A stretch of 64,000 nt of DNA from Vibrio methylphosphonaticus (GCF_023634655.1 NZ_JAMKMS010000017.1:36857-100856), one strand, 5' to 3'; counted from the first letter of the stretch, positions 25,250 through 34,088 are shown. Notes: generated by a model not told the origin, from the sequence alone. Numbers and translations: made by a program.

Positions 25250-25925
25250 GAGTTCTTCCATCATAAAAGCCGAATCGGTATCAAAAGTAGTGTCTACGAA
25301 AACCGAGCAATTAACAATCCTAGAAAACGTAAATCTTTCGATAGAGCGAGGCGAGTCGATTGCTATTGTTGGTACTTCCGGGGCTGGTAAATCGACCTTA
25401 ATGACACTGCTTGCGGGTCTAGACGTACCAAGTATTGGTGAAATTGAGTTGCTAGGACAAAAGATTTCAACACTCGATGACGAAGCACGAGCAGCGTTAA
25501 GAAGCCAACACTTGGGCTTTGTATTTCAAAGTTTCTTACTGATTCCAAGCTTAAGTGCACTAGGTAACGTCACGTTACCCTGTCTATTGAGAGGGGATAG
25601 TGAGGACATTGAAAAAGCCACGACGTTGTTGGAGTCGGTTGGGCTAGGTCATAGACTCGATCACCTTCCTTCTCAACTATCAGGAGGTGAGCAGCAACGC
25701 GTCGCGATTGCTAGGGCATTTATGACGAATCCCAAAATACTGTTTGCTGATGAACCAACCGGTAATCTTGACCAAAATACGGCACATAAAATAGTGGAGT
25801 TACTATTCAATTTGAATCAAGAGCACGGCACAACACTCGTTTTGGTTACGCATGACCTTTCTTTAGCCAAAAGATGTGACCGAGTGTTCCTAATGAACGC
25901 GGGTCAATTAACTGAGGATCATTAA
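25248..25925 (+). CDS. ybbA: ABC transporter ATP-binding protein YbbA
   Basis: ATPase of 225 residues in the LolD/MacB-like group. Walker A is VGTSGAGKSTLMTLLAG at about 42-58, the Q-loop is FVFQSFLLIPSLSAL, the signature is QLSGGEQQRVAIARAF, and Walker B is ILFADEPTGNLD with the switch His in VTHDLSL. It pairs with the permease encoded 1 bp downstream. In E. coli this exporter is orphan; its linkage to the lysophospholipase TesA suggests an envelope-lipid role. AAGGA lies 13 bases before the ATG, a long spacing. Confidence 0.93.
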   Translation: MSSSIIKAESVSKVVSTKTEQLTILENVNLSIERGESIAIVGTSGAGKSTLMTLLAGLDVPSIGEIELLGQKISTLDDEARAALRSQHLGFVFQSFLLIPSLSALGNVTLPCLLRGDSEDIEKATTLLESVGLGHRLDHLPSQLSGGEQQRVAIARAFMTNPKILFADEPTGNLDQNTAHKIVELLFNLNQEHGTTLVLVTHDLSLAKRCDRVFLMNAGQLTEDH

Positions 25926-25926
25926 T

Positions 25927-28356
25927 ATGTCTTCCTCTGTAAATAAGCGTTTATTGCTGTGGAGCTTTGATGAGATCAAGCAGGGGCAACTTTGGCCAAT
26001 AGCACTTTCATTGACCATGATTATTGCCTGTATTTTTGGTTTGGCTGCGCTGGCAGAACGTATGGAGCAAGTGATCGTCAAGCAGGGAAAAGATGCGTTG
26101 TCTGCGGACACTATCTATATTTCCGATAACCCTATTTTAGACGATAACCTTGAGTTGTTTGCTGCCCCTAATCTAGAGACATCTTTCTATACGCGCTTTG
26201 CCACAATGTCTTTTAGTGACACTGGTATGCAGTTGATCACGGTGAAGGCCGTTGACGACGAATTTCCGCTACGCGGTACGCTTACCTTGGCATCTGATGC
26301 GCACCAACAGCATCATGTGGGTCCAGGTGAACTTTGGTTAGATGAAAGAATTGCCGATCAGCTCGGGGTAAAGCAGGGAGATATAGTCGCGGTTGGAGAC
26401 GCTGAACTCGCTGTTAGTGGTTTGATAGTTGAAGAGCCAGGGATTAGTTTTAATCCATTTCAACAAATGCCCACGGCTTATATTCATCAAAACTCTGTCG
26501 AAGCAACGGGGGCCATTCAACTTGGGAGCCGTGTACAGTTTAGAGCCTACATAACGGGAAGTGACGACACCCTCGCTGAATTAAAAACAAATGTCACACT
26601 GTCTCCAAGCGATCGCTGGCGAGACAAAGACTCGGCAAGTCGTAGTAACGATATTTTTGAACGAACCACGCAGTATTTGTCTCTGACCGTGGCCATCATC
26701 ATTATTATGGCGGCGACAACGCTGGTCCTGACTTGCCAAAATTATGTTCAAAGTCGTCGAAAGACCGTTGCCATGTTGAAAAGCCTTGGAGCAAGTAAGC
26801 GTTGGGTAGTTCGTTGGTTAGCCATTCAAGCGGGTTTGTTGGTGACGATGGCTATTGTCGTCGGCCTGCTGCTTGGGATCGGTTTGGAGTATTTGTTACG
26901 TATCCCGTTGACAGAGCTATTGCCGAGTCCTTTGCCTAGCTATGGAGTACTGCCTGCCGTGATTGCTGTTGCGTCAAGTTTACTAATTGGTATTCCAGCA
27001 CTGGGGATCCCTTTATATAAGCTAGTATCGGTTTCATCGGTTGAAGTGCTGCAAAGTGTGGATGAAAAACGCTTCGGGTGGATTTATCTGCTACTTGTTG
27101 TGCCACTTGTTCCGCTGGTGGTCGTTTATCAAAACAACATGCTCATTTGGATCCTGCTGGCCGGGATAGCAGGCCTGTTTGGTGTCTTGGGGGCGGTAAG
27201 CGTCTTATGTACCTGGTTACTGGGTCGAGTCTCATTGCCGGTCTCTCTAAAGTTGGCCATCAGTCGAATTAATCGCAGTAAGCGACACACAGCGCTTCAG
27301 TATGGGGCTTTGGGCCTGTCACTGATGTTACTTACCACTATTTGGTTGGTACGTACTGATTTGCTAAATGATTGGCAAAGAACATTACCCGCTGATGCGC
27401 CTAACGCGTTTGCACTTAATATCGCTGAACATGAGATCGAGCCGTATCTCCAAATCCTTGATGACAATTCCGTGCAGCGCTCTCAAGCATTTCCTATTTC
27501 ACGTGGTCGTTTAACGTTAATTAATGGCGAGGATGCACAACAAGCGCAACAACAAGATGAGGAAGAGATTGATGCGTTAAGTCGCGAGTTAAACTTTACC
27601 TACGCAAACGCTATTCCAGACTATAACGATGTCATTGAGGGAGCTTGGAGTACAACCAATGGCGTTTCGGTTGAACAAAAAGTAGCAGAAGGCCTTAACA
27701 TCCAAATTGGGGATGAACTAGGGTTTACCATTAACGGTCAGGTAGTGTCGGCCAAGGTAAATTCAATCCGTTTTGTTGAATGGCGAGACATGAAGCCTAA
27801 CTTCTATTTTATTTTCACTCCCGATGTAATGGAAGCCATACCAAGTGCTTGGCTGGTGAGTTTTAGAATAGAGCAGCAAGACAACGCGTTGATCTCATCA
27901 TTGTCTAGGCAGTATTCGACCGTCAGTCTCATGGATATTCGTATCATGGGTGACAAGATACAGTCATTATTGTCACAAATTGTCTGGTCAATTACGGTCC
28001 TCGCAGCATTGGGTGTCCTCGCTGGCGTTTTGCTTATCTTTACTCTGTTACGGTTGAGTTTGGCACAGCGCCAAGATGAATTGCGTTTGTATCGCACACT
28101 AGGAGCCAGTCGTCAGCGTATTGTTCGAACCATTTGGTCTGAGTATGGAATCATGGCATTAATTGCCGGACTCGTGGCGACGTTAGGCGCTGAAATTGTT
28201 GTTGGTCTAATAATGAAGTTGGGCTTTGAACTGCCATGGAGCTGGCACTTGTCCACTTGGTTTGTGGTTCCGGTTCTTGCGTTTGTCACATTGGCAGCGG
28301 TGTTGTTTTCTTTGATCCGACAAATGCTTAGTACCAATAATAATGGAATATCATAG
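25927..28356 (+). CDS. ybbP: FtsX-family ABC transporter permease YbbP
   Basis: Inner-membrane permease of 809 residues with the double FtsX architecture: a first membrane helix near residue 20-40, a large periplasmic domain, three helices around 250-370 with RRKTVAMLKSLGASKRWVVR, more helices around 375-430, a second periplasmic domain, and three C-terminal helices with QRQDELRLYRTLGASRQRIV. Length matches E. coli YbbP. Such permeases do not pass substrate through a classic channel but drive lipoprotein or lipid handling at the outer face. It is one base after ybbA. Confidence 0.92.
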   Translation: MSSSVNKRLLLWSFDEIKQGQLWPIALSLTMIIACIFGLAALAERMEQVIVKQGKDALSADTIYISDNPILDDNLELFAAPNLETSFYTRFATMSFSDTGMQLITVKAVDDEFPLRGTLTLASDAHQQHHVGPGELWLDERIADQLGVKQGDIVAVGDAELAVSGLIVEEPGISFNPFQQMPTAYIHQNSVEATGAIQLGSRVQFRAYITGSDDTLAELKTNVTLSPSDRWRDKDSASRSNDIFERTTQYLSLTVAIIIIMAATTLVLTCQNYVQSRRKTVAMLKSLGASKRWVVRWLAIQAGLLVTMAIVVGLLLGIGLEYLLRIPLTELLPSPLPSYGVLPAVIAVASSLLIGIPALGIPLYKLVSVSSVEVLQSVDEKRFGWIYLLLVVPLVPLVVVYQNNMLIWILLAGIAGLFGVLGAVSVLCTWLLGRVSLPVSLKLAISRINRSKRHTALQYGALGLSLMLLTTIWLVRTDLLNDWQRTLPADAPNAFALNIAEHEIEPYLQILDDNSVQRSQAFPISRGRLTLINGEDAQQAQQQDEEEIDALSRELNFTYANAIPDYNDVIEGAWSTTNGVSVEQKVAEGLNIQIGDELGFTINGQVVSAKVNSIRFVEWRDMKPNFYFIFTPDVMEAIPSAWLVSFRIEQQDNALISSLSRQYSTVSLMDIRIMGDKIQSLLSQIVWSITVLAALGVLAGVLLIFTLLRLSLAQRQDELRLYRTLGASRQRIVRTIWSEYGIMALIAGLVATLGAEIVVGLIMKLGFELPWSWHLSTWFVVPVLAFVTLAAVLFSLIRQMLSTNNNGIS

Positions 28357-28371
28357 GGTTTAATGGCGAGC

Positions 28372-28421
28372 TTTTTGAGTTATCCACAAAAACGGTGGAT
28401 AACATTTGGGATAACTCAAAA
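28372..28421. repeat. Nested inverted repeats with DnaA-box sequences
   Basis: TTTTGAGTTATCC (28373-28385) pairs with GGATAACTCAAAA (28409-28421), a perfect 13-bp stem that may end ybbP transcription. Overlapping it, TTATCCAC (28380-28387) pairs with GTGGATAA (28395-28402). TTATCCACA at 28380-28388 is a perfect DnaA box, and 28394-28402 is an inverted one with one mismatch. The rest of the 273-bp space shows no gene. Confidence 0.5.
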
Positions 28422-28629
28422 GTAAAAATTGTGTCATAAAAGGATAACCATTGATGTATCGGTGATGGCGAGAAATTTGCAACGTGGAATGTGTTTTCAA
28501 CAGTTATGCAGGGCAATTATGTCAAGAAAAACATTATGAAAAATGTGATTTTTTTTAATAGCCTATCACGATAAAATAGTGCTTCTATATAACGATAAAA
28601 ACTAAACGAATTTACGATAAAACGAATCA

Positions 28630-30042
28630 ATGAACTCAGTTAATGCTCAGGTAACCAGCGGTAAAAGTGTTGCCATTATAGGAGGCGGAGTAGCGGGGGC
28701 TACTGTCGCGCTCTATTTAGCAAAACAAGGTGTTGAGGTCACATTATTTGAGAAAAATGTTGGTTTAGTCAGTGGACCGCCGATCTGTCACCTTCATGCA
28801 GGTGGAAACCTCTATCGGGAACTCTCTCATCAAGATTGTATCGACTTACTCAAGCAGTCTATTGCGTTTGTTCGCTTTTTCCCGCATACCGTCAATCGTC
28901 GACCGACTGTGATCGCCATACCCAAGAATGATAAAGGCGAGCCTGATGCCTTGCTTCCAAGATTAGAACTACTAAAAAATACTTACCAGCAGTTGGTAGA
29001 AATAGACCCTGCTAACCAAGTTCTCGGTCATCCAGAGCGATACTTTCAGCGCGTTGAGCGAGAAGAATTGGAATCGTTAAGAGGTAAGCAAGGTGTGTCT
29101 TCACCAGAAACGATCCATGACTGGTTAACGCCATTTGCCAATAATACCGACCTTGATAGCCTGAAATACCCCATTTATGTGGTGCAGGAGTACGGTCTTA
29201 GTCTATTTAGGGTCGCCGCCACGATTGAATTGGGAGCTGAACAGCTCTCCAATTTAACCATACGCACTGGTGTTAAGGTTGATCATGTTGAACCCTGCGA
29301 AAATGGAATGACAATAACCAGCGAAGGCGAATCATCTGAATACTATGATTATGTTGTCAATGCCTGCGGATTTCGCACCGGTATTATTGACGACCAAATG
29401 CATTATCGTCGACAGCGTATGGTCGAATTCAAAGCCGCCTATGTGACTCATTGGAAAACGCCAAATAACGAAAAATGGCCAGAAGTTATCTTTCATGGTG
29501 AAAGAGGGACACCTCAAGGCATGGCGCAACTGACCCCTTACCCAGATGGTTACTTTCAGCTTCACGGGATGACCGGGGACATCACCTTGTTTAAAGATGG
29601 TCTTGCACACTCAAGTTCAAGCAGTGCACAACCGTGTTTGCCGCATTATCTTATAAGTAAAGTAGAAAAAGGTTGGTCATTCGATGTGCAAAATCAGCGC
29701 ACACTTAGTGCTATAGCCCATCTTAGCCAGTATGTTCCCAGTTTTTCAAGCGCGCTGCCTGCGGGGAAACCACTTTATGGTGCCCAGCAAATACCGGGGA
29801 CGAACCCAAGCTTGAGAACCGCCGATGTCAGTTTTGAAGATGAAAACTACGCTAGGCTAGAAATAGTGAAGGCCTCCTCGGCGCTGGAAGCGGCAAAGAA
29901 AATCACCAAAAAGTGGTTTGATGTCAGAACAACGGAATCGTTTTCTTTAACTAACGACTTTTCGTTAGACTTGGTTGAACAAAGAGGTAAGGCTTTAGCT
30001 AAGTTACGTGGTTACCCTGAATCGCTGGCAAAAGCCTACTAG
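28630..30042 (+). CDS. FAD-dependent oxidoreductase
   Basis: Flavoprotein of 470 residues in the DAO/GR2 class. The N-terminal Rossmann motif is VAIIGGGVAGATVALYLAKQ at about 14-33, followed by GVEVTLFEKN ending in the acidic ribose-binding residue. Further points are GPPICHLHAGGNLYREL, VVNACGFRTG before the middle, and a C-terminal GAQQIPGTNPSLRTADVSF, which resembles the second FAD contact. There are no membrane segments. Substrate is unknown and no partner gene is adjacent; FAD-dependent dehydrogenation of an amino or hydroxy acid is the general expectation. The ribosome site is weak. Confidence 0.8.
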   Translation: MNSVNAQVTSGKSVAIIGGGVAGATVALYLAKQGVEVTLFEKNVGLVSGPPICHLHAGGNLYRELSHQDCIDLLKQSIAFVRFFPHTVNRRPTVIAIPKNDKGEPDALLPRLELLKNTYQQLVEIDPANQVLGHPERYFQRVEREELESLRGKQGVSSPETIHDWLTPFANNTDLDSLKYPIYVVQEYGLSLFRVAATIELGAEQLSNLTIRTGVKVDHVEPCENGMTITSEGESSEYYDYVVNACGFRTGIIDDQMHYRRQRMVEFKAAYVTHWKTPNNEKWPEVIFHGERGTPQGMAQLTPYPDGYFQLHGMTGDITLFKDGLAHSSSSSAQPCLPHYLISKVEKGWSFDVQNQRTLSAIAHLSQYVPSFSSALPAGKPLYGAQQIPGTNPSLRTADVSFEDENYARLEIVKASSALEAAKKITKKWFDVRTTESFSLTNDFSLDLVEQRGKALAKLRGYPESLAKAY

Positions 30043-30057
30043 AGTGTCGCAACGTAC

Positions 30058-30111
30058 ATAAATCTATGCTGCGATATAAATCTATGCAGCGGTATAAATT
30101 TATGTAGCGAT
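30058..30111. repeat. Three tandem 18-bp repeats
   Basis: Units ATAAATCTATGCTGCGAT, ATAAATCTATGCAGCGGT and ATAAATTTATGTAGCGAT follow head to tail between the oxidoreductase stop and the galE promoter. Unit differences are two or three bases. Confidence 0.7.
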
Positions 30112-30152
30112 ACGGTCGTATGACGAACAACCGCTTTCAAACAACGGAAAAA

Positions 30153-30182
30153 TTGTGATGTATTAGCTAGTTACGCTATACT
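30153..30182 (+). promoter_or_regulatory. galE promoter
   Basis: TTGTGA and TATACT with an 18-bp spacer lie 31 bp upstream of the galE start codon; the element is close to a sigma-70 consensus. Confidence 0.5.
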
Positions 30183-30212
30183 TTGCGGCATAAAAAAACA
30201 AGGAGTTGGCTA

Positions 30213-31229
30213 ATGAATATTCTAGTAACAGGCGGAGCAGGCTATATTGGTAGCCACACGTGTGTTCAACTTATCAATGCCGGTATGACACCCGTCATTT
30301 TTGATAATTTATACAACAGTAAATTGGCGGTTCTTGACCGCATTGAAAGTGTTTCTGGTACGCGCCCGACATTTGTTGAAGCGGATGTGAGAGATAAAGC
30401 AGCGTTGGTCAACGCGCTTAAGCAATATAATATTGATGCTGTGATTCATTTTGCCGGTTTAAAAGCCGTTGGTGAGTCAGTAGAAAAGCCGCTAGAGTAT
30501 TATGACAACAATGTGAACGGTACTTTGGTTTTGGTTGACGCTATGCGAGACGCTGGCGTAAAACATATTGTTTTTAGCTCATCAGCTACTGTGTATGGTG
30601 ATCCGGCTTCAGTGCCAATCACAGAAACGTTCCCACTAAGTGCAACCAATCCTTATGGGCGCAGCAAACTAATGGTGGAGGAGTGCCTAACGGATTTCCA
30701 AAAGGCTAATCAAGATTGGACCATTACATTACTGCGCTATTTTAATCCCGTTGGTTCGCACCCAAGTGGTCAAATGGGTGAAGATCCTCAGGGTATCCCT
30801 AATAATCTCATGCCATTTGTGTCGCAAGTCGCAGTGGGACGTCGTGAATTCTTATCGGTATTTGGTAACGACTACCCAACAAAAGACGGCACTGGTGTCC
30901 GAGACTATATCCACGTCATGGATTTGGCTGATGGGCATATCGCAGCACTACAAACGCTAAAACAAGATGAAGGGCTACATATCTACAATCTCGGTACTGG
31001 AAATGGATACAGTGTCCTTGATATGGTCGAAGCCTTTAGTGAAGCTTCCGGTAAAGAAGTGCCATATAAAGTGGTTGATCGCCGACCTGGAGATATCGCT
31101 GAATGTTGGGCTGATCCAAGTAAAGCGAATCGTGACCTTGGGTGGAAAGCGGTACGAACATTAAAAGATATGTCTGCCGATGGATGGAAGTGGCAATCAA
31201 TGAACCCAAATGGTTATCCTAACGAGTAG
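30213..31229 (+). CDS. galE: UDP-glucose 4-epimerase GalE
   Basis: Epimerase of 338 residues, the usual length, interconverting UDP-glucose and UDP-galactose with bound NAD. I start at ATG 30213 behind AAGGAG; a longer frame upstream is unsupported. Motifs are MNILVTGGAGYIGSHTCVQL, the substrate loop HFAGLKAVGESVEKPLEYYD, the catalytic Y-x3-K in NPYGRSKLMVEE (Tyr about 148, Lys about 152), LRYFNPVGSHPSG and DYIHVMDLADGH. No other Leloir genes are adjacent, so it may serve surface polysaccharide synthesis as much as galactose use. Confidence 0.96.
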   Translation: MNILVTGGAGYIGSHTCVQLINAGMTPVIFDNLYNSKLAVLDRIESVSGTRPTFVEADVRDKAALVNALKQYNIDAVIHFAGLKAVGESVEKPLEYYDNNVNGTLVLVDAMRDAGVKHIVFSSSATVYGDPASVPITETFPLSATNPYGRSKLMVEECLTDFQKANQDWTITLLRYFNPVGSHPSGQMGEDPQGIPNNLMPFVSQVAVGRREFLSVFGNDYPTKDGTGVRDYIHVMDLADGHIAALQTLKQDEGLHIYNLGTGNGYSVLDMVEAFSEASGKEVPYKVVDRRPGDIAECWADPSKANRDLGWKAVRTLKDMSADGWKWQSMNPNGYPNE

Positions 31230-31265
31230 GGTGACGGCATAACAATTTATTGGGATTTGAGTTAG

Positions 31266-31290
31266 AAAGGCGTGTTATGCGCCTTTTTTT
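31266..31290 (+). terminator. galE terminator
   Basis: AAAGGCG and CGCCTTT form a stem around TGTTATG and lead into seven T residues, 36 bp after the galE stop. Confidence 0.8.
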
Positions 31291-31340
31291 GATCCACATC
31301 GTGTTGTTTAGTGATTAAAAAGTGTCATATTGTTATTTTT

Positions 31341-31368
31341 TTGATAAGATGGCTTTGCAACTTAATAA
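31341..31368 (+). promoter_or_regulatory. Promoter of the 24-residue microprotein
   Basis: TTGATA and TAATAA with a 16-bp spacer (or AATAAT with 17) form a near-consensus sigma-70 promoter, 38 bp upstream of the microprotein start. Confidence 0.55.
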
Positions 31369-31405
31369 TAAGTGCGAAATTTCTTTTGAATTGTAGGGGA
31401 ACTCC

Positions 31406-31480
31406 ATGGAGTTAGCGCTCATCATTGCTTTTGTCCTTACCTCAGCGGTAATGGTTAAAAAAGAAATGGCTAAAAAATAA
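31406..31480 (+). CDS. Single-span membrane microprotein, 24 residues
   Basis: ATG 31406 follows AGGGGA at five bases. The product begins MELALIIAFVLTSAVMV, a hydrophobic stretch long enough to cross the inner membrane, and ends in a lysine-rich tail (KKEMAKK) expected to stay in the cytoplasm. A near-consensus promoter lies upstream and a strong terminator downstream, so it forms its own transcription unit between galE and rimK. I do not recognise a family. Such microproteins often bind and adjust larger membrane complexes, but nothing here points to a partner. Confidence 0.6.
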   Translation: MELALIIAFVLTSAVMVKKEMAKK

Positions 31481-31532
31481 CATCATTCATACCTTTTAGT
31501 TACATATTTTTAAGTGAATGAATTATTGAACG

Positions 31533-31557
31533 AAAACCGGCTTAGGCCGGTTTTTTT
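31533..31557 (+). terminator. Rho-independent terminator
   Basis: AAAACCGGC and GCCGGTTTT form a 9-bp stem around TTAG, followed by T residues. It lies 53 bp after the microprotein stop and well before rimK. Confidence 0.85.
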
Positions 31558-31721
31558 GTGCCTAAAATTCGAGACTTCCAACAAAAAATATTTGTCGTTA
31601 AGGATAAAAATTATCGTTTTATTTTTAACTGCTAAACTTTTAAGGTGCACGCTCTTTCCGGTCATTCGTATACCGGCGTTCCACAATCCAAACAACAAAC
31701 TATATCTAAGAGGATACTGCC

Positions 31722-32627
31722 ATGCGCATTGCGATTCTATCTCGCAACGAAAACTTGTACTCAACTCGCCGCCTAAAAGAAGCAGGTGAAGCGAGGGGAC
31801 ATCAAGTGGATATCATTGATACGCTGCATTGCTATATGGATATTACGAGTAGCAACTCGAAAGTTCGTTATATGGGTGAGGAATTGCCACAGTACGACGC
31901 TGTAATTCCGCGTATTGGTTCTTCCATTACTTTTTACGGAACAGCAGTTGTTCGTCAATTCGAAATGATGGGAACATTTTGCGTTAATGAATCGGTAGCA
32001 ATTAGTCGTTCACGCGACAAGTTACGTTCGCTTCAGTTGCTTTCTCGTAAAGGCATTGGCTTACCGAGAACTGGGTTTGCTAGTAAGCCAGACAATATTC
32101 AAGACCTTATTAAGAATGTTGGCGGTGCACCGCTAGTGATTAAGCTATTGGAAGGCACTCAAGGTATCGGTGTGGTATTGGCGGAAACAACCAAGGCTGC
32201 AGAAAGCGTCATAGAGGCGTTTATGGGTCTAAAAGCCAACATACTGGTTCAAGAGTTCATTGAAGAAGCAAATGGTGCAGATATTCGTTGTTTTGTTGTT
32301 GGCGGTAAAGTCATTGCTGCAATGAAGCGTCAAGCTGCAGAAGGTGAGTTCCGTTCGAACCTTCACCGAGGTGGTAGTGCTCAGTTAGTGAAACTTTCTA
32401 AAGAAGAGCGTGCAACAGCGGTCAATGCAGCAAAAGCGATGGGTCTTAACCTTTGTGGTGTTGATATTCTTCAGTCTAAAAATGGTCCAGTAGTGATGGA
32501 AGTCAATTCATCTCCTGGTCTAGAAGGCATTGAAAAGGCGACGGGCAAAGATGTAGGTGACTTAATCTTCGATTTCATTGAAAAAAACGCAAAGCCAAAC
32601 AAAAATAAAACCATAGGACGTGGCTAA
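31722..32627 (+). CDS. rimK: Ribosomal protein S6--L-glutamate ligase RimK
   Basis: ATP-grasp ligase of 301 residues that adds glutamates to the C-terminus of ribosomal protein S6. Matching motifs are MRIAILSRNENLYSTRRLKE, VIPRIGSSITFYGTAVVRQF, SRDKLRSLQLLSRKGIGLPR, the ATP-grasp loop VIKLLEGTQGIGVVLAETTK, DIRCFVVGGKVIAAMKRQAA, EFRSNLHRGGSAQLV and VMEVNSSPGLEGIEKATGKD. AGAGGA precedes the ATG. It heads an operon in which the next gene begins directly after its stop, followed 3 bp later by the RimB-type protease. Confidence 0.95.
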   Translation: MRIAILSRNENLYSTRRLKEAGEARGHQVDIIDTLHCYMDITSSNSKVRYMGEELPQYDAVIPRIGSSITFYGTAVVRQFEMMGTFCVNESVAISRSRDKLRSLQLLSRKGIGLPRTGFASKPDNIQDLIKNVGGAPLVIKLLEGTQGIGVVLAETTKAAESVIEAFMGLKANILVQEFIEEANGADIRCFVVGGKVIAAMKRQAAEGEFRSNLHRGGSAQLVKLSKEERATAVNAAKAMGLNLCGVDILQSKNGPVVMEVNSSPGLEGIEKATGKDVGDLIFDFIEKNAKPNKNKTIGRG

Positions 32628-33647
32628 ATGGCAAAAGAGCTTGTTATTGCGGGCGTAGAAATACGCCCTGGTGAAAGAAAAGAAATCAATATTCCCGTAG
32701 CAAAATTGTATACCGATGCTGAGGTTTCCATACCGGTTCAGGTTATACGCTCTAAGAAGGAAGGGCCGACAGTTTTTGTCAGTGCGGCTGTGCATGGTGA
32801 CGAGTTAAACGGCATTGAAATTATCAGCCGACTCATTGCCGAAAATTTGAAATTACAAAATGGTACGCTTATTTTCGTTCCAATGGTGAATGTTTATGGC
32901 GTACTTAACCAAAGTCGTTACATGCCGGATAGACGCGATCTCAATCGTTGCTTTCCGGGATCAAAGAAAGGCTCTTTGGCAGGAAGGTTAGCGTATACGT
33001 TTCTAAATAGTATCGTTGCCCACTGTGATTACGGGATTGATTTGCACACTGGGGCAATTCATCGCTCTAATCTACCTCAGATCCGTGCCAACTTAGATGA
33101 TCCGGAAACCAAGGTACTTGCGGAAGCATTCGCGGTACCCGTTTTACTGAATGCAAATATTCGCGATGGATCACTACGAGAAGCCGCAGTAAATAACGGC
33201 GCCCGTGTGCTGCTTTATGAAGCAGGAGAAGCATTACGCTTTGATGAGCTGTCTATTCAAACTGGCGTGAAAGGTGTAATACGCGTCCTAAAAGCGTTAG
33301 GTATGATCCGTAAGCGTATTAAAGCGGCGAATACTGAACCGTTTATTGCAAACCGAAGTGATTGGACTCGTGCTGACGCGAGCGGGTTTGTGAAAGAGTA
33401 TGTTGCCTTAGGCTCTAAGGTAGAGAAAGGAGACATACTCGCTGATATTAATGGACCACTAGGTAATAATATCAGCCAAGTTACGTCAAACAGAGCTGGC
33501 ATCATTATTGGCAAGCAAAACATTCCGCTTGTGCAAGAAGGTGAAGCTATGTATCACATCGCGTATTTTGGAGATTGCGCTGAAGAGGTATTTGAACACA
33601 TCGAAATCATGCAAGATTCGATTGTTCCTGTAGAACCGAGCATTTAA
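32628..33647 (+). CDS. M14 succinylglutamate desuccinylase/aspartoacylase family protein
   Basis: Zinc hydrolase of 339 residues. The M14 AstE/AspA metal motif is AAVHGDELNGIEII (His and Glu ligands near residues 55-60), followed by the substrate Arg region RYMPDRRDLNRCFPGSKKGS and the third ligand in YGIDLHTGAIHRSNLPQIRA. A catalytic Glu candidate lies in LLYEAGEALRFDE. The last 80 residues look like a small all-beta barrel (KEYVALGSKVEKGDILADIN). It starts one base after the rimK stop. The family removes acyl or amino acid groups from carboxylates; its place between rimK and rimB suggests trimming of glutamate tails, which is inference. Confidence 0.88.
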   Translation: MAKELVIAGVEIRPGERKEINIPVAKLYTDAEVSIPVQVIRSKKEGPTVFVSAAVHGDELNGIEIISRLIAENLKLQNGTLIFVPMVNVYGVLNQSRYMPDRRDLNRCFPGSKKGSLAGRLAYTFLNSIVAHCDYGIDLHTGAIHRSNLPQIRANLDDPETKVLAEAFAVPVLLNANIRDGSLREAAVNNGARVLLYEAGEALRFDELSIQTGVKGVIRVLKALGMIRKRIKAANTEPFIANRSDWTRADASGFVKEYVALGSKVEKGDILADINGPLGNNISQVTSNRAGIIIGKQNIPLVQEGEAMYHIAYFGDCAEEVFEHIEIMQDSIVPVEPSI

Positions 33648-33650
33648 ATT

Positions 33651-34088
33651 ATGCCAAACACATATAACGATCGAATGATCATTGGTAATTTAGAACTGTG
33701 TAGCCTGCCAGAATTTGGGATCACTGATCTAGAAGTTCGCATCGATACTGGCGCGAAAACGTCGTCGTTGCACGTTGATAACCTCACTCGTGTTAAGCGC
33801 GACGGGCGCTTGTACGTTCAGTATGATTTGCATCCAGATATTTATCATCTAGAGCAGATTGTACATTGCGAATCTTTGGTTATCGATTCACGACGCATTA
33901 AGTCGTCAAATGGAGATACAGAGCAGCGTTGCGTTATCCAAACTCTATTTCGCTTAGGCGATAGAGAGTGGCCGATTGAGGTGACGTTAACCAATCGTCA
34001 AGATATGTCTTATATGATGTTGTTAGGGCGTGAAGCGATGATAGACAAAGTGTATGTTGATCCGGGTAAGGCATTTTTAATCGATTAA
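33651..34088 (+). CDS. rimB: RimB-type retropepsin-like protease (ATP-dependent zinc protease family)
   Basis: Protein of 145 residues in the family long named ATP-dependent zinc protease (PF05618). The core is ITDLEVRIDTGAKTSSLHVD, where DTGA is the single active-site loop of retropepsin-like proteases, followed by RCVIQTLFRLGDREWPIEVT and SYMMLLGREAMIDKVYVDPG. In Pseudomonas the RimB member is encoded with rimK and controls glutamylated S6. It lies 3 bp after the M14 gene and ends the operon. The assignment to RimB rests on family and linkage. Confidence 0.82.
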   Translation: MPNTYNDRMIIGNLELCSLPEFGITDLEVRIDTGAKTSSLHVDNLTRVKRDGRLYVQYDLHPDIYHLEQIVHCESLVIDSRRIKSSNGDTEQRCVIQTLFRLGDREWPIEVTLTNRQDMSYMMLLGREAMIDKVYVDPGKAFLID

